Shown piece after piece: positions 8,794-17,978 of a DNA stretch of 64,000 nucleotides. Origin of the DNA: Lutibacter citreus (lineage in GTDB: Bacteria > Bacteroidota > Bacteroidia > Flavobacteriales > Flavobacteriaceae); contig NZ_QEIH01000005.1 of assembly GCF_003260195.1 (NCBI RefSeq), positions 124,001 to 188,000 on the forward strand. Reading direction: 5' to 3'. Every line of letters starts with the position of its first letter. Positions within the stretch are counted from its first letter, which is position 1. Position numbers and translations under genes: made by a program. The notes below the pieces were generated by a model. It made no database searches. It was not told the DNA's origin and saw only the letters and a program-made list of their open reading frames with translations.

Positions 8794-9861
8794 CTATAAT
8801 GATTCCGTTTTATAGTAATTTATTAATAAAACTACCATTTTACTATATCCTTGTATACCGTCCTTTTGTTTATTTGCCTTTAGGAAATTATCATAAAACG
8901 ATTTAAAATATTTTTCAGTCCAATTATTGTAGTTTAACCAGAATTGTTGGTTTTGCTTAAAGTCTTTTAAAATTCCCTTATTCATTAAAGATTTCATTTC
9001 CTCAAAACTATTAGGGTCTTTTCTATAAACTTCAGAAATACAATATCTAAGTGCCATTAAATAACCCGAATAATTAAAGTAAATGTCTTTTGAATGTGTA
9101 GAAGCTAAAAAACCAATAAAATTAGCTTCACTTTCAGACGCATATCCTACTTGGTGGGCAATTTCATGGCAAACAGTAGCTGGATAGTTGTTTTTTAAAA
9201 TTAAAGAATTTACTTGAGCTTCATTTGTTAATGGATTTATATATCCTGCAAATCCCATATAGGTAAGCGGAATACTAAAAATAGAATGTTTTATAGATGG
9301 GTTTTTATAAGAAAATTGATTGTATTTTTTTGCCAATTCATCATATGCTAAAGGTGCATTTGCTTTAATTTCTTTCTTAGATAAATTATTTTCAAAAAGT
9401 ATAGAATCATTTTTAACTAGTGATTTATGAACATCATTTGTTTTTTTAATTAATTTTTTTGTAAAATGTATTAGTTCTTCATTTGAATAATCAATTGTTG
9501 AAATATTTAAAGTTTGATTAACAGGCTGTCTAAAATAATTTAATGCCCAATTAAAATGGAAAAAGAAAAATAAAATTGAGATTGTTGCTCCTAAATTAAA
9601 AAAAGTCTGTTTTAATTCCTTATATTTAAATAGATTAACTACTATTTTTAATAGAATAAAAAATATAATAACATAAAGAATATCTCCAATTGAAAAAGGT
9701 AGCCAACCAACTAAGATTCTATAAAATCTTGAAATATAAATGTAAAATCCGTTAGAATAATACCTTTCAATAAAACTAGGATATTGAGCTACAAGTTGAA
9801 TGAAAGCCCATTGCATTACTAATAAGAAAGTTAATATTTTTGGGGTCTTATTTGAATTCAT
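8794..9861 (-). CDS. DUF3810 family membrane protein with zincin-like motif
   Basis: A 355-residue protein of the DUF3810 family, which is widespread in Bacteroidota and Firmicutes and has no established function. Three hydrophobic segments occupy residues about 8-25, 50-72 and 85-105, followed by a large extracytoplasmic domain. That domain carries CHEIAHQVGYASESEANF (HExxH plus a downstream Glu), the arrangement of zinc metallopeptidases, so a membrane-anchored protease activity is plausible but unproven. It is the first gene of the minus-strand run DUF3810, trmH-like, M48 protease, and its start faces dnaB across 235 bp of AT-rich DNA. Confidence 0.85.
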   Translation of the reverse strand: MNSNKTPKILTFLLVMQWAFIQLVAQYPSFIERYYSNGFYIYISRFYRILVGWLPFSIGDILYVIIFFILLKIVVNLFKYKELKQTFFNLGATISILFFFFHFNWALNYFRQPVNQTLNISTIDYSNEELIHFTKKLIKKTNDVHKSLVKNDSILFENNLSKKEIKANAPLAYDELAKKYNQFSYKNPSIKHSIFSIPLTYMGFAGYINPLTNEAQVNSLILKNNYPATVCHEIAHQVGYASESEANFIGFLASTHSKDIYFNYSGYLMALRYCISEVYRKDPNSFEEMKSLMNKGILKDFKQNQQFWLNYNNWTEKYFKSFYDNFLKANKQKDGIQGYSKMVVLLINYYKTESL

Positions 9862-10096
9862 TTGTCAAAAATAAGAAATTATTTTCCACTAAATTCAATA
9901 ACAATAGTTATTAACAAAAAAGGTACTTGTTAACAAATAATGTGTAAATAAAGTTAAAATATTGATGCAGTTTTGAGTATTAAAAATTTACATTTGCCAT
10001 ATCAAAAAATAATACGATTATATTGTTTATATTAAAAAGAGAAGACAATTTTTTTATATAAATCATAGTTTAATAAATAAAGGATTAATAAATAAA

Positions 10097-11614
10097 GTGA
10101 AAAACGCGCAACCTATACCAGCCAAGAAATTTAAAAAAAGTTCTGTAATTAATTTAGAGAAGGGTAAATTACCTCCTCAAGCAGTTGATTTAGAGGAAGC
10201 TGTATTGGGCGCAATGATGATTGATAAAAAAGGGGTGGATGATGTAATTGATATTTTACATCCAGAAGCTTTTTATAAAGAAACACATCAACATATTTAT
10301 GAAGCTATTTATACGTTGTTTCAAAATTCTGAACCAACTGATTTACTTACGGTTGCAAATCAATTAAGAAAAAGCGGGAAACTTGAATTAGTTGGGGGAG
10401 ATTTTTATTTAATTGGTTTAACACAAAAAGTTGCTTCATCTGCACATATAGAATTTCACGCAAGGATTATTCTTCAAAAATATATTCAACGAAAATTAAT
10501 TTCAATTTCGGCTGAAATTATTGAAGAAGCGTATGATGAAACCGTAGATGTTTTTGATTTATTAGATGATGCAGAAACTAAATTATTTGAAGTAACTCAA
10601 GGAAACTTAAAGAAGGGGTCTGAAGACGCTCAAGGTCTTGTAAATCAAGCGATAAAGAAGATTCAGGAAATTTCTAATCAAAGTGGAATGAGTGGTGTAG
10701 CTACTGGTTTTACACGTTTAGATGAATTAACATCTGGTTGGCAACCATCTGATTTAGTGATTTTAGCTGCACGTCCTGGTATGGGGAAAACAGCCTTTGT
10801 AATGTCTATGGCAAAAAATATGGCTATAGAGTTTGGAACTCCTGCAGCAATATTTTCGTTAGAGATGTCTTCTGTACAGCTTATTACTCGTATGATTTCA
10901 AGTGAAACTGGAATTTCATCGGGTAAATTAAGAAAAGGAAACTTGGAGCCACATGAATGGGAGCAGTTAAATGTTAAAGTTAAAAACTTATCAAACGCAC
11001 CTATTTTTATTGATGATACACCTTCCTTATCAATTTTTGATTTACGTGCAAAAGCCCGTCGTTTGGCATCACAACATGGAATTAAGATAATTATTATTGA
11101 TTATTTACAATTAATGACAGCGGGTAGTGCTGCAAACGGAAACAGAGAACAAGAAATCTCTATGATTTCTCGAAATTTAAAAGCATTAGCAAAAGAATTA
11201 AACATACCGGTAATTGCACTTTCTCAGTTATCACGTGCTGTTGAAACTCGAGGAGGAAGTAAAAGACCTTTATTATCAGATTTACGTGAATCTGGAGCAA
11301 TTGAGCAAGATGCAGATATTGTATCATTTATTTTTAGACCTGAGTATTATGGTATTACAGAGTGGGATGATGAAGAAAGAACGCCTTGTGAAGGTCAGGC
11401 AGAATTTATTGTAGCAAAACACCGTAACGGTGGTTTAGAAAATATTAGATTAAAATTTATTGGGCATTTAGCATTATTTGCAGATTTAGATGATGGTTTT
11501 GGAAATGAGTTTCATTCAAAAATGAATAGTGAAATTTCTGAAAGTAATTTTGCCAATCCTGAAGACGCATTTGGTGCAGCTGATAATTTAGACGATGGCG
11601 GTGTACCATTTTAA
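10097..11614 (+). CDS. dnaB: replicative DNA helicase DnaB
   Basis: The hexameric helicase that unwinds DNA at the replication fork. The 505 residues contain an N-terminal primase-interaction domain (about 25-130), a linker, and a RecA-like C-terminal domain with Walker A ARPGMGKTAF (GMGKT at 228-232), Walker B IIIIDYLQLM and the DLRESGAIEQDAD region. No intein is present. Translation starts at GTG. A TACATTTG box (9989-9996) could be the -7 element about 100 bp upstream. Downstream, 3 bp separate it from a secreted-protein gene, a gene order I recognise from other Flavobacteriaceae. Confidence 0.97.
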   Translation: MKNAQPIPAKKFKKSSVINLEKGKLPPQAVDLEEAVLGAMMIDKKGVDDVIDILHPEAFYKETHQHIYEAIYTLFQNSEPTDLLTVANQLRKSGKLELVGGDFYLIGLTQKVASSAHIEFHARIILQKYIQRKLISISAEIIEEAYDETVDVFDLLDDAETKLFEVTQGNLKKGSEDAQGLVNQAIKKIQEISNQSGMSGVATGFTRLDELTSGWQPSDLVILAARPGMGKTAFVMSMAKNMAIEFGTPAAIFSLEMSSVQLITRMISSETGISSGKLRKGNLEPHEWEQLNVKVKNLSNAPIFIDDTPSLSIFDLRAKARRLASQHGIKIIIIDYLQLMTAGSAANGNREQEISMISRNLKALAKELNIPVIALSQLSRAVETRGGSKRPLLSDLRESGAIEQDADIVSFIFRPEYYGITEWDDEERTPCEGQAEFIVAKHRNGGLENIRLKFIGHLALFADLDDGFGNEFHSKMNSEISESNFANPEDAFGAADNLDDGGVPF

Positions 11615-11617
11615 TAT

Positions 11618-12904
11618 ATGAATATAAAAAAGACATTATTATTTATTAAAAAAGCGTTACTTATTTTTGTAGTGCTTTTTTCGCATTCAACATATGCTTC
11701 GTTTATTTTAATACCAATGGACGATGTTACTCAAACAAATCATTTAAAAGCCTATGGAATCACTTATTGGTCTCTTAATGAAGGGTATAAAGCTCAGTGG
11801 TTGTTAAATTATGAAGGAGGCTCTTTTTTATTAGAGGATACTGAAAAAACGAGAAATGAATGTAAAATTAGAGGGGTGTTTTTTGAAATTATTTCAGATA
11901 CAGAAGCAGCTAATATATTACAAGAAATTAGTAGCCCTTCCAAAAATATGGAAGCTGTTCTATTGGAAAAAGCACCAAAAATTGCAGTTTACTCTCCAAA
12001 AGGAAAAATGCCTTGGGATGATGCCGTAACTATGGTTTTAACTTACGCTGAAATTCCATTTGATGTTGTTTATGATGAAGAAGTTTTAGAAGATAAGTTA
12101 TTGTTATATGAATGGTTGCATTTACACCACGAAGATTTTACGGGTCAATATGGAAAATTCTATGGAGCCTATAAAACTGCTCCTTGGTATATAGAACAAA
12201 AAACATCGTCAGAAGAATTAGCAACAAAATTGGGCTATTCAAAAGTATCACAAGAAAAATTAGCAGTTTCATTAAAAATTAGAGATTTTGTTGTGGGCGG
12301 TGGTTTTATGTTTGCAATGTGCTCAGCAACAGATAGTTTTGATATAGCATTATCAGCTGAAGGAGTGGATATTTGTGAAGCAATGTTTGATGGTGATCCT
12401 TCAGAAAAAGATTATGAGGATAAAATAGATTATAATAAAACATTTGCATTTAAAGATTTTTCTTTAGTTAGAAACCCTAGTGAATATGAGTTTTCTTCAA
12501 TTGATATGACAAGTAAAAGACGGGAAATTAAACGAACTGCAGATTATTTTGAATTGAAAGAATTTTCAGCCAAATGGGATCCTGTGCCTACAATGTTATG
12601 TCAAAATCATACTTCATTGGTAAAAGGGTTTATGGGACAAACAACTTCTTTTGAACGTAGCTCAATTAAATCAAATGTATTGGTTTTGGGAGAAATTAAA
12701 TTGAATCAAGAAGCTCGTTATATACATGGAGTAAAAGGGAAAGGGATGTTTACATTTTATGGAGGTCACGATCCAGAAGATTATCAACATAGAGTTGGAG
12801 ACCCTAAAACAGAATTAGATTTGCACCCAAACTCTCCTGGTTATAGGCTTATTTTAAATAATGTTTTATTTCCTGCTGCAAAAAAGAAAAAGCAAAAAAC
12901 ATAA
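11618..12904 (+). CDS. conserved secreted protein of unknown function (dnaB neighbour)
   Basis: A 428-residue protein with a clear signal peptide (hydrophobic residues 13-27, cleavage probably after TYA). The mature part begins SFILIPMDDVTQTNHLKAYG. Relatives next to dnaB in other flavobacteria are often named 'asparagine synthetase B', but I see neither the N-terminal Cys nucleophile of a glutamine amidotransferase nor an ATP-pyrophosphatase SGGxDS loop, and a secreted location does not fit that function. GGGFMFAMCSATDSFD (about residues 226-241) has the look of a nucleophile-elbow or glutamine-amidotransferase-like core, and an overall class I GATase-like fold is possible. The gene is 3 bp downstream of dnaB and probably translationally linked. 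Confidence 0.7.
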   Translation: MNIKKTLLFIKKALLIFVVLFSHSTYASFILIPMDDVTQTNHLKAYGITYWSLNEGYKAQWLLNYEGGSFLLEDTEKTRNECKIRGVFFEIISDTEAANILQEISSPSKNMEAVLLEKAPKIAVYSPKGKMPWDDAVTMVLTYAEIPFDVVYDEEVLEDKLLLYEWLHLHHEDFTGQYGKFYGAYKTAPWYIEQKTSSEELATKLGYSKVSQEKLAVSLKIRDFVVGGGFMFAMCSATDSFDIALSAEGVDICEAMFDGDPSEKDYEDKIDYNKTFAFKDFSLVRNPSEYEFSSIDMTSKRREIKRTADYFELKEFSAKWDPVPTMLCQNHTSLVKGFMGQTTSFERSSIKSNVLVLGEIKLNQEARYIHGVKGKGMFTFYGGHDPEDYQHRVGDPKTELDLHPNSPGYRLILNNVLFPAAKKKKQKT

Positions 12905-12943
12905 TAGTTAAAGACAGGTTTAGAAGTTTAACGGCAAAAATAA

Positions 12944-12973
12944 TTGTGTCATAATACTAAAATAGTATTTTTG
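12944..12973 (+). promoter_or_regulatory. Bacteroidota-type promoter for the transketolase half-gene
   Basis: TTG at 12944-12946, a 19-bp spacer and TATTTTTG at 12966-12973 match the Bacteroidota sigma-ABfr consensus (TTG-N19-TAnnTTTG) exactly. Transcription would start near 12980, giving a leader of under 20 nt before the ATG at 12998. Confidence 0.7.
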
Positions 12974-12997
12974 TGTTAGTTAATAAAAAATAAATAA

Positions 12998-13843
12998 ATG
13001 TCAACTACAAAAGAACTGCAAGATTTTGCTCAGCAAGTGAGAAGAGATATTGTAAGAATGGTTCACGCTGTTAAATCTGGGCATCCTGGAGGATCTTTAG
13101 GGTGTAATGAGTTTTTAACTGTTTTGTATCAAGATGTAATGGTTCATTCAACTGAATTTTCTATGAACGGTGAAAATGAAGATATTTTCTTTTTATCAAA
13201 CGGACATATTTCTCCAGTATTTTATAGTGTTTTGGCAAGAAGTGGTTATTTTCCAGTTGAAGAATTAGCAACTTTTAGATTATTAAATTCTCGTTTACAA
13301 GGGCATCCAACTACTCATGAAGGATTGCCAGGAATTAGAATGGCTTCAGGATCTTTAGGACAAGGAATGAGCGTTGCTATTGGAGCAGCTCAAGCAAAAA
13401 AACTAAATGGAGACGATAAATTAATTTATTCATTGCACGGAGATGGAGAGTTGCAAGAAGGTCAAAATTGGGAAGCGATTATGTATGCAGCTGGTAAAAA
13501 TGTGGATAATTACATTGCTACGATAGATTATAATGGACAACAAATTGATGGTTCAACGGATCACGTTATGCCAATGGGAGATTTAAAAGCTAAATTTGAA
13601 GCTTTTGGTTGGATTGTTTTAGAAGTTGAAAAAGGAAATGATATTGATAGTATTAAGGCTGGTTTGGCTGAGGCAAAATCATTAACAGGGAACGGAAAAC
13701 CTATTTGTATTCTATTAAAAACAGAAATGGGTAATGGTATTGATTTTATGATGTATACTCATGCTTGGCATGGAAAAGCACCTAGTGATGCTCAATTGGA
13801 AAATGCATTAAGTCAAAACCCTGAAACTTTGGGGGATTATTAA
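12998..13843 (+). CDS. transketolase, N-terminal (TPP-binding) half
   Basis: 281 residues corresponding to the thiamine-pyrophosphate-binding half of transketolase, which transfers two-carbon units in the non-oxidative pentose phosphate pathway. KSGHPGGSLG (about 28-37), LSNGHISPVFYSVLARSGYF, GSLGQGMSVAIGAA and the TPP/Mg motif GDGELQEGQNWEA are all present. The protein ends naturally after the N-domain, as in organisms with split transketolase. In flavobacterial genomes I know, the C-terminal subunit follows directly, whereas here a terminator and then bshA come next. It has its own promoter (12944-12973) and terminator (13866-13910). It needs a partner subunit encoded elsewhere. Confidence 0.93.
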   Translation: MSTTKELQDFAQQVRRDIVRMVHAVKSGHPGGSLGCNEFLTVLYQDVMVHSTEFSMNGENEDIFFLSNGHISPVFYSVLARSGYFPVEELATFRLLNSRLQGHPTTHEGLPGIRMASGSLGQGMSVAIGAAQAKKLNGDDKLIYSLHGDGELQEGQNWEAIMYAAGKNVDNYIATIDYNGQQIDGSTDHVMPMGDLKAKFEAFGWIVLEVEKGNDIDSIKAGLAEAKSLTGNGKPICILLKTEMGNGIDFMMYTHAWHGKAPSDAQLENALSQNPETLGDY

Positions 13844-13865
13844 ATAGATACTAAAAAAGTTAACC

Positions 13866-13910
13866 AAAGTTATAATTAAAATGTACGCATTTATATTATA
13901 ACTTTTTTTT
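13866..13910 (+). terminator. rho-independent terminator after transketolase half-gene
   Basis: Inverted repeat AAAGTTATAAT / ATTATAACTTT with an inner AAATG/CATTT pairing, followed by a run of eight T. It lies 22 bp after the stop codon. Confidence 0.75.
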
Positions 13911-14014
13911 GTGATTTATTTTAATGCAAGCTGTAAGAATCCTATTATATTTACAACTAAGAATTTGATTATAGTTTTTTAATCTTTATAGTTTTTAATC
14001 ACTTAATAGTTAGT

Positions 14015-15148
14015 ATGAAAATTGGAATAGTATGTTACCCAACTTTTGGAGGTAGCGGAGTAGTAGCAACTGAATTAGGAATGGCTTTGGCTCAAAAAGG
14101 GCATCATGTTCACTTTATTACTTATAAACAACCCGTAAGACTAGATTTTATATCAAATGAAATACATTTTCATGAAGTTTTTGTGGAAGAGTACCCATTA
14201 TTTCAATTTCAACCTTATGAATTGGCACTTTCAAGTAAAATGGTTGAGGTTGTAGAAATGTATGATTTAGAAATATTACATGTTCATTATGCAATTCCAC
14301 ATGCGTATGCCGCATATATGGCAAAGCAAATGTTGAAAGAAAAGGGGATTGATATTAAGGTTGTAACTACTTTGCATGGTACAGATATCACTTTAGTTGG
14401 TAGCCATCCTAACTACAAAACTGCTGTAGAGTTTAGTATTAATAATTCTGATGCAGTTACTACGGTTTCAGAAAGTTTAAAGAAGGATACTTTACGACTT
14501 TTTAATATTACAAAAGAAATTCATGTTATTAATAACTTTATTGATTTTGAAAAATATCCTGAAATAGGAGCAGAGGAATGTCAGCGTCACACAATTGCAA
14601 ACGATAATGAACGTATTATTACTCATATTAGTAATTTACGACCTGTTAAAAGAGCTTGGGATGTTATTGATATTTTTTATAAAATACAGAAAAAAATACC
14701 TTCTAAATTATTATTGGTAGGAGAAGGGCCAGACAGAGAACGTATTGAAGGGCAGGCAAAAGAATTGGGTATTCTAGATAAAATTCTATTTTTAGGTAAT
14801 AGCAATGAAGTGAATAAGTTATTATGTTATTCAGATTTATTTTTACTACCTTCTCAAACAGAAAGTTTTGGGTTGGCTGCGCTAGAAGCTATGGCTGCTC
14901 GTACGCCTGTAATTTCAACAAATTCAGGAGGACTTCCAGAAGTTAATATTAATGGAGTAACCGGTTATTTGAGTGATGTTGGTGATACTGATGATATGGC
15001 TAAAAATGGAATTTCTATATTAGAAAATGATGCTAAACTTCAACAATTTAAAGAAAATGCATTAGAACAAGCTAAAAGATTTAGTTTGCAAAATGTACTT
15101 CCGGGTTATAAAGAAGTGTACCGAGAAGTAATTGCTAATTGTTGTTAG
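14015..15148 (+). CDS. bshA: N-acetyl-alpha-D-glucosaminyl L-malate synthase (bacillithiol synthesis)
   Basis: A 377-residue GT4 glycosyltransferase that joins GlcNAc (from UDP-GlcNAc) to L-malate, the first step of bacillithiol synthesis. Features typical of BshA are the N-terminal MKIGIVCYPTFGGSGVVATELG, the TLHGTDITLVGSHPNYK segment (about 117-133), SNLRPVKRAWD at the start of the second Rossmann domain, and the ESFGLAALEAMAA E-x7-E motif. bshB and bshC are not in the window. It is a single-gene unit, convergent with aroB. Confidence 0.94.
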   Translation: MKIGIVCYPTFGGSGVVATELGMALAQKGHHVHFITYKQPVRLDFISNEIHFHEVFVEEYPLFQFQPYELALSSKMVEVVEMYDLEILHVHYAIPHAYAAYMAKQMLKEKGIDIKVVTTLHGTDITLVGSHPNYKTAVEFSINNSDAVTTVSESLKKDTLRLFNITKEIHVINNFIDFEKYPEIGAEECQRHTIANDNERIITHISNLRPVKRAWDVIDIFYKIQKKIPSKLLLVGEGPDRERIEGQAKELGILDKILFLGNSNEVNKLLCYSDLFLLPSQTESFGLAALEAMAARTPVISTNSGGLPEVNINGVTGYLSDVGDTDDMAKNGISILENDAKLQQFKENALEQAKRFSLQNVLPGYKEVYREVIANCC

Positions 15149-15165
15149 AGTTTTAGCATGTGATA

Positions 15166-15198
15166 AAGTAATCTGATTTGTGTAAAATGAGATTACTT
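15166..15198. terminator. stem-loop between convergent bshA and aroB
   Basis: Perfect 9-bp inverted repeat AAGTAATCT / AGATTACTT with a 15-nt loop. No strong T-tract follows on either strand, so terminator function is only possible. Confidence 0.35.
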
Positions 15199-15305
15199 GA
15201 GTCTTACTTGTTTCTCCATTACATTGTGTGCTGTTTGCATTTAGCTTTTGGCAAAAGATAATAAGAAAGGACAAAAAAGTTAGAAGATTTTAATAAAATT
15301 TATAA

Positions 15306-16373
15306 TTATTCTCTGTAATAATCTAAGGCTTCAATTAGTAAGTTTTTTTCAACTTTACAATCTAATTTAAATTTTTCAAGATCGGTTAGAAGTACAAAAT
15401 TTACTTGGCCTCCTACATTCTTTTTGTCGTGAATTAAAAGTGCAATAATTGCATCGTAATCAGTAGTTTCAATTGAGATTTTACCGTATTTTTCAATAAT
15501 TGAAGTTTTTATTTCTTTAAGAGTGTTAGATGGAAAACCTAATAATTTTTCAGATAAATATGCTTCTGTAATCATCCCAACAGCTATTGCTTCTCCGTGG
15601 GTAAGTTTTTCTTTGTCTTCAGAATCTAAAAAGTAAGATTCAATTCCGTGTCCTAATGTATGTCCGTAATTTAAGATTTTACGTAACCCATTTTCTTTAG
15701 GGTCTTCGGTTACAACTTCATTTTTAATTTCAATAGAACGGTGAATTAAAGTGCTTATATTTTTAACGCTTAGTTCATTAAAATTATTTATTTTATCCCA
15801 AATTTTAACATCATATGTAAAACCGTACTTAATAATTTCAGCCAATCCAGATCTAATTTCACGCTCAATAACGGTATCTAAATAACGCGTGTCAATTAAC
15901 ACCATTTCGGGATCTGAAAATAAACCAATTTGATTTTTTAAAACTCCTAAATCAACACCTGTTTTACCTCCAACAGAAGCATCAACCATACTTAATAAAG
16001 TAGTTGGGATATTCACAAAATTTATTCCTCTTTTAAAACAAGAAGCAACAAAACCACCAAGATCTGTTACTACTCCACCACCTAAATTAATGAGTAAACT
16101 TTTTCTGTCGGCTCCTAATTCTGTAAGAGCTTGCCAAACACCGGTACATGTATCCAAGTTTTTATTTTCTTCACCAGATTCTATTTCAATAATTTCTATT
16201 TCTAAAGAAGTTTCAATTTCAGCTAATAAAATAGGTAAACAATTATCGTTGGTATTTTCATCAACAAGTATAAAAATTTTAGAAGGCGAACTTGAAATTA
16301 AAAAAGCGTTCAATTTTGTGTACGCATCGTCTTGAAAGTTTACATAGTAATTATTGGATAATATAGGTGTCAT
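15306..16373 (-). CDS. aroB: 3-dehydroquinate synthase
   Basis: NAD- and metal-dependent enzyme converting DAHP to 3-dehydroquinate, the second step of the shikimate pathway. The 355-residue length is normal. The NAD-binding GGGVVTDLGGFVASCFKRG (about 97-115), IPTTLLSMVDASVGGKTGVD and the metal-ligand region LNYGHTLGHGIE are intact, with the HGEAIAVGM segment further on. It is monocistronic, divergent from proline dehydrogenase and convergent with bshA. Confidence 0.97.
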   Translation of the reverse strand: MTPILSNNYYVNFQDDAYTKLNAFLISSSPSKIFILVDENTNDNCLPILLAEIETSLEIEIIEIESGEENKNLDTCTGVWQALTELGADRKSLLINLGGGVVTDLGGFVASCFKRGINFVNIPTTLLSMVDASVGGKTGVDLGVLKNQIGLFSDPEMVLIDTRYLDTVIEREIRSGLAEIIKYGFTYDVKIWDKINNFNELSVKNISTLIHRSIEIKNEVVTEDPKENGLRKILNYGHTLGHGIESYFLDSEDKEKLTHGEAIAVGMITEAYLSEKLLGFPSNTLKEIKTSIIEKYGKISIETTDYDAIIALLIHDKKNVGGQVNFVLLTDLEKFKLDCKVEKNLLIEALDYYRE

Positions 16374-16460
16374 TTTGGATAATATTTAAGTGCAAATTAA
16401 AGGGAAAAAAATGAGAAAATAAACTCTTTGTAATTATCTTTGATTATATACCCAATTATT

Positions 16461-17627
16461 ATGAGGAAATTATTTGACAATACGGAAGTTGCCTTTGAAA
16501 TTAAAAGTAATTCAGAGTTGGATAGAGCATTTTATTTATTTGAAATGATTAAAAGGGAACCACTAGTTAAAATAGGAACTGTCTTAACTAAATTTGCTTT
16601 AAAAACACACCTTCCTGTTGAAGGTATAATTAGGGCAACAGTATTTGATCATTTTTGTGGTGGGGTAACAGAGCAAGATTGTATGGCTATTATTGAGAAA
16701 ATGTACACGCATAAAGTACATTCGGTATTAGATTATTCTGCGGAAGGAAAAGAAGATGAAAATCAGTTTGATTTAACCATGCAAAAAACATTAAATAATA
16801 TAAAGTTTGGAAAAGAACTAGGCAGTGTTCCGTTTGCTGTTTTTAAACCTTCTGGATTTGGGAAATCAGAAATTTATAGAAAATTAACTGAAAATGAGCA
16901 ATTAAATTCATACGAAAAAGTAGAGTGGAAGCGCATTAAAGAAAGATATGATACTGTTTGTAAAGCAGCTTTTAATATGGATGTACCTTTGTTAATTGAT
17001 GCTGAAGAATCTTGGATGCAAGATGCTGTTGATGATTTAATTGAAGAAATGATGCAAAAATACAATCAAGAAAAGGTTGTTATTTTTGGAACATTACAAT
17101 TGTATAGATGGGATAGATTGGATTATTTGAAGGGACTTCATAAAAGATCAAAAGAGAAAGGTTATAAAATTGGAATGAAATTAGTGCGAGGTGCGTATAT
17201 GGAAAAAGAACGCGAACGTGCCAAAGATAAAGGATACACCAACCCAATATGCAAAGATAAAGAGGCAACGGATAAAATGTTTAATGACGTTTTATCTTAT
17301 ATGATTGAAAACATTGATGAAATGGCTGTTTTTGCAGGAACTCATAATGAAGAGAGTTCTTATTTATTAATGGATTTACTGGAAAATTCTAAAGTTAATA
17401 AAAATGATATAAGAGTATGGTTTGGGCAACTATATGGAATGAGCGATCACATAAGTTATAATTTAGCTAAAAGTGGTTATAACGTAGCTAAATATTTACC
17501 ATATGGTCCTGTAAGAGATGTAATGCCTTATTTAATTAGAAGAGCAGAAGAAAATACTTCAGTTGCTGGCCAAACTAGTAGAGAACTTAGACTTTTAAAG
17601 GAAGAAAGAGAGCGTAGAAAAGTATAA
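16461..17627 (+). CDS. proline dehydrogenase
   Basis: An FAD enzyme that oxidises L-proline to pyrroline-5-carboxylate, 388 residues in the monofunctional bacterial form. KLVRGAYMEKERERA (about 242-256), FAGTHNEES and the C-terminal YLIRRAEENTSVAGQTSREL motif, with the two Arg that bind the substrate carboxylate, are clear. I chose the ATG at 16461. An in-frame TTG at 16440 would add seven residues, but it overlaps TATCTTTG (16435-16442), which looks like the -7 promoter element. No P5C dehydrogenase gene lies nearby. Confidence 0.93.
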   Translation: MRKLFDNTEVAFEIKSNSELDRAFYLFEMIKREPLVKIGTVLTKFALKTHLPVEGIIRATVFDHFCGGVTEQDCMAIIEKMYTHKVHSVLDYSAEGKEDENQFDLTMQKTLNNIKFGKELGSVPFAVFKPSGFGKSEIYRKLTENEQLNSYEKVEWKRIKERYDTVCKAAFNMDVPLLIDAEESWMQDAVDDLIEEMMQKYNQEKVVIFGTLQLYRWDRLDYLKGLHKRSKEKGYKIGMKLVRGAYMEKERERAKDKGYTNPICKDKEATDKMFNDVLSYMIENIDEMAVFAGTHNEESSYLLMDLLENSKVNKNDIRVWFGQLYGMSDHISYNLAKSGYNVAKYLPYGPVRDVMPYLIRRAEENTSVAGQTSRELRLLKEERERRKV

Positions 17628-17633
17628 AAACTG

Positions 17634-17758
17634 GCTGTTTAAAAAGTAATACAACTCGTTATTCTAAATTTATTTCGGAATCTTATAGTGTTGATAATTA
17701 ATCACTATGTAAACCTAGATAAAAAGGAGGTTGGGTGAATTTTACTTTTTAAATGGCT
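17634..17758. repeat. palindromic intergenic element, copy 2
   Basis: Terminal inverted repeats TTTAAAAAGTAA (17638-17649) and TTACTTTTTAAA (17742-17753) enclose an inner palindrome ATAGTG...CACTAT (about 17685-17708) flanked by a degenerate CGTTATTCTAAATTTATTTC segment. It shares its ends and core with copy 1 at 2488-2608 but has diverged more. It occupies the space between the convergent proline dehydrogenase and HTH genes. Confidence 0.65.
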
Positions 17759-17767
17759 TTTTTTGTT

Positions 17768-17974
17768 TTAATCTTCTTTAAATTCAAGGATATCTGCAGG
17801 TTGACAATCTAATGCTTTGCAAATTGCTTCTAATGTTGAAAACCGAATTGCTTTTGCTTTTCCAGATTTTAAAATAGATAAGTTGGTAGTTGTAATATTA
17901 ATGATTTCTGCCAGTTCTTTACTTCTCATTTTACGCTTGGAAAGCATTACGTCTAAATTTATAATTATAGACAT
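17768..17974 (-). CDS. small HTH (Cro/CI, YozG-like) regulator
   Basis: A 68-residue protein that is essentially one helix-turn-helix domain: LDVMLSKRKMRSKELAEIIN, then ITTTNLSILKSGKAKAIRFS containing the recognition helix, and LEAICKALDCQPADILEF. It starts 4 bp after the DUF2975 gene and is surely co-transcribed. This gene pair is common in Firmicutes and Bacteroidota, where the small regulator is presumed to control its own operon. Confidence 0.88.
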   Translation of the reverse strand: MSIIINLDVMLSKRKMRSKELAEIINITTTNLSILKSGKAKAIRFSTLEAICKALDCQPADILEFKED

Positions 17975-17978
17975 ATGG

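Noticed and set aside
10097-11614. Intein in dnaB
   Set aside because: The protein is normal length with contiguous Walker A and helicase motifs.
16440-16460. TTG start for proline dehydrogenase
   Set aside because: Overlaps a TATCTTTG -7-like promoter box, and the ATG at 16461 gives the family-typical N-terminus.
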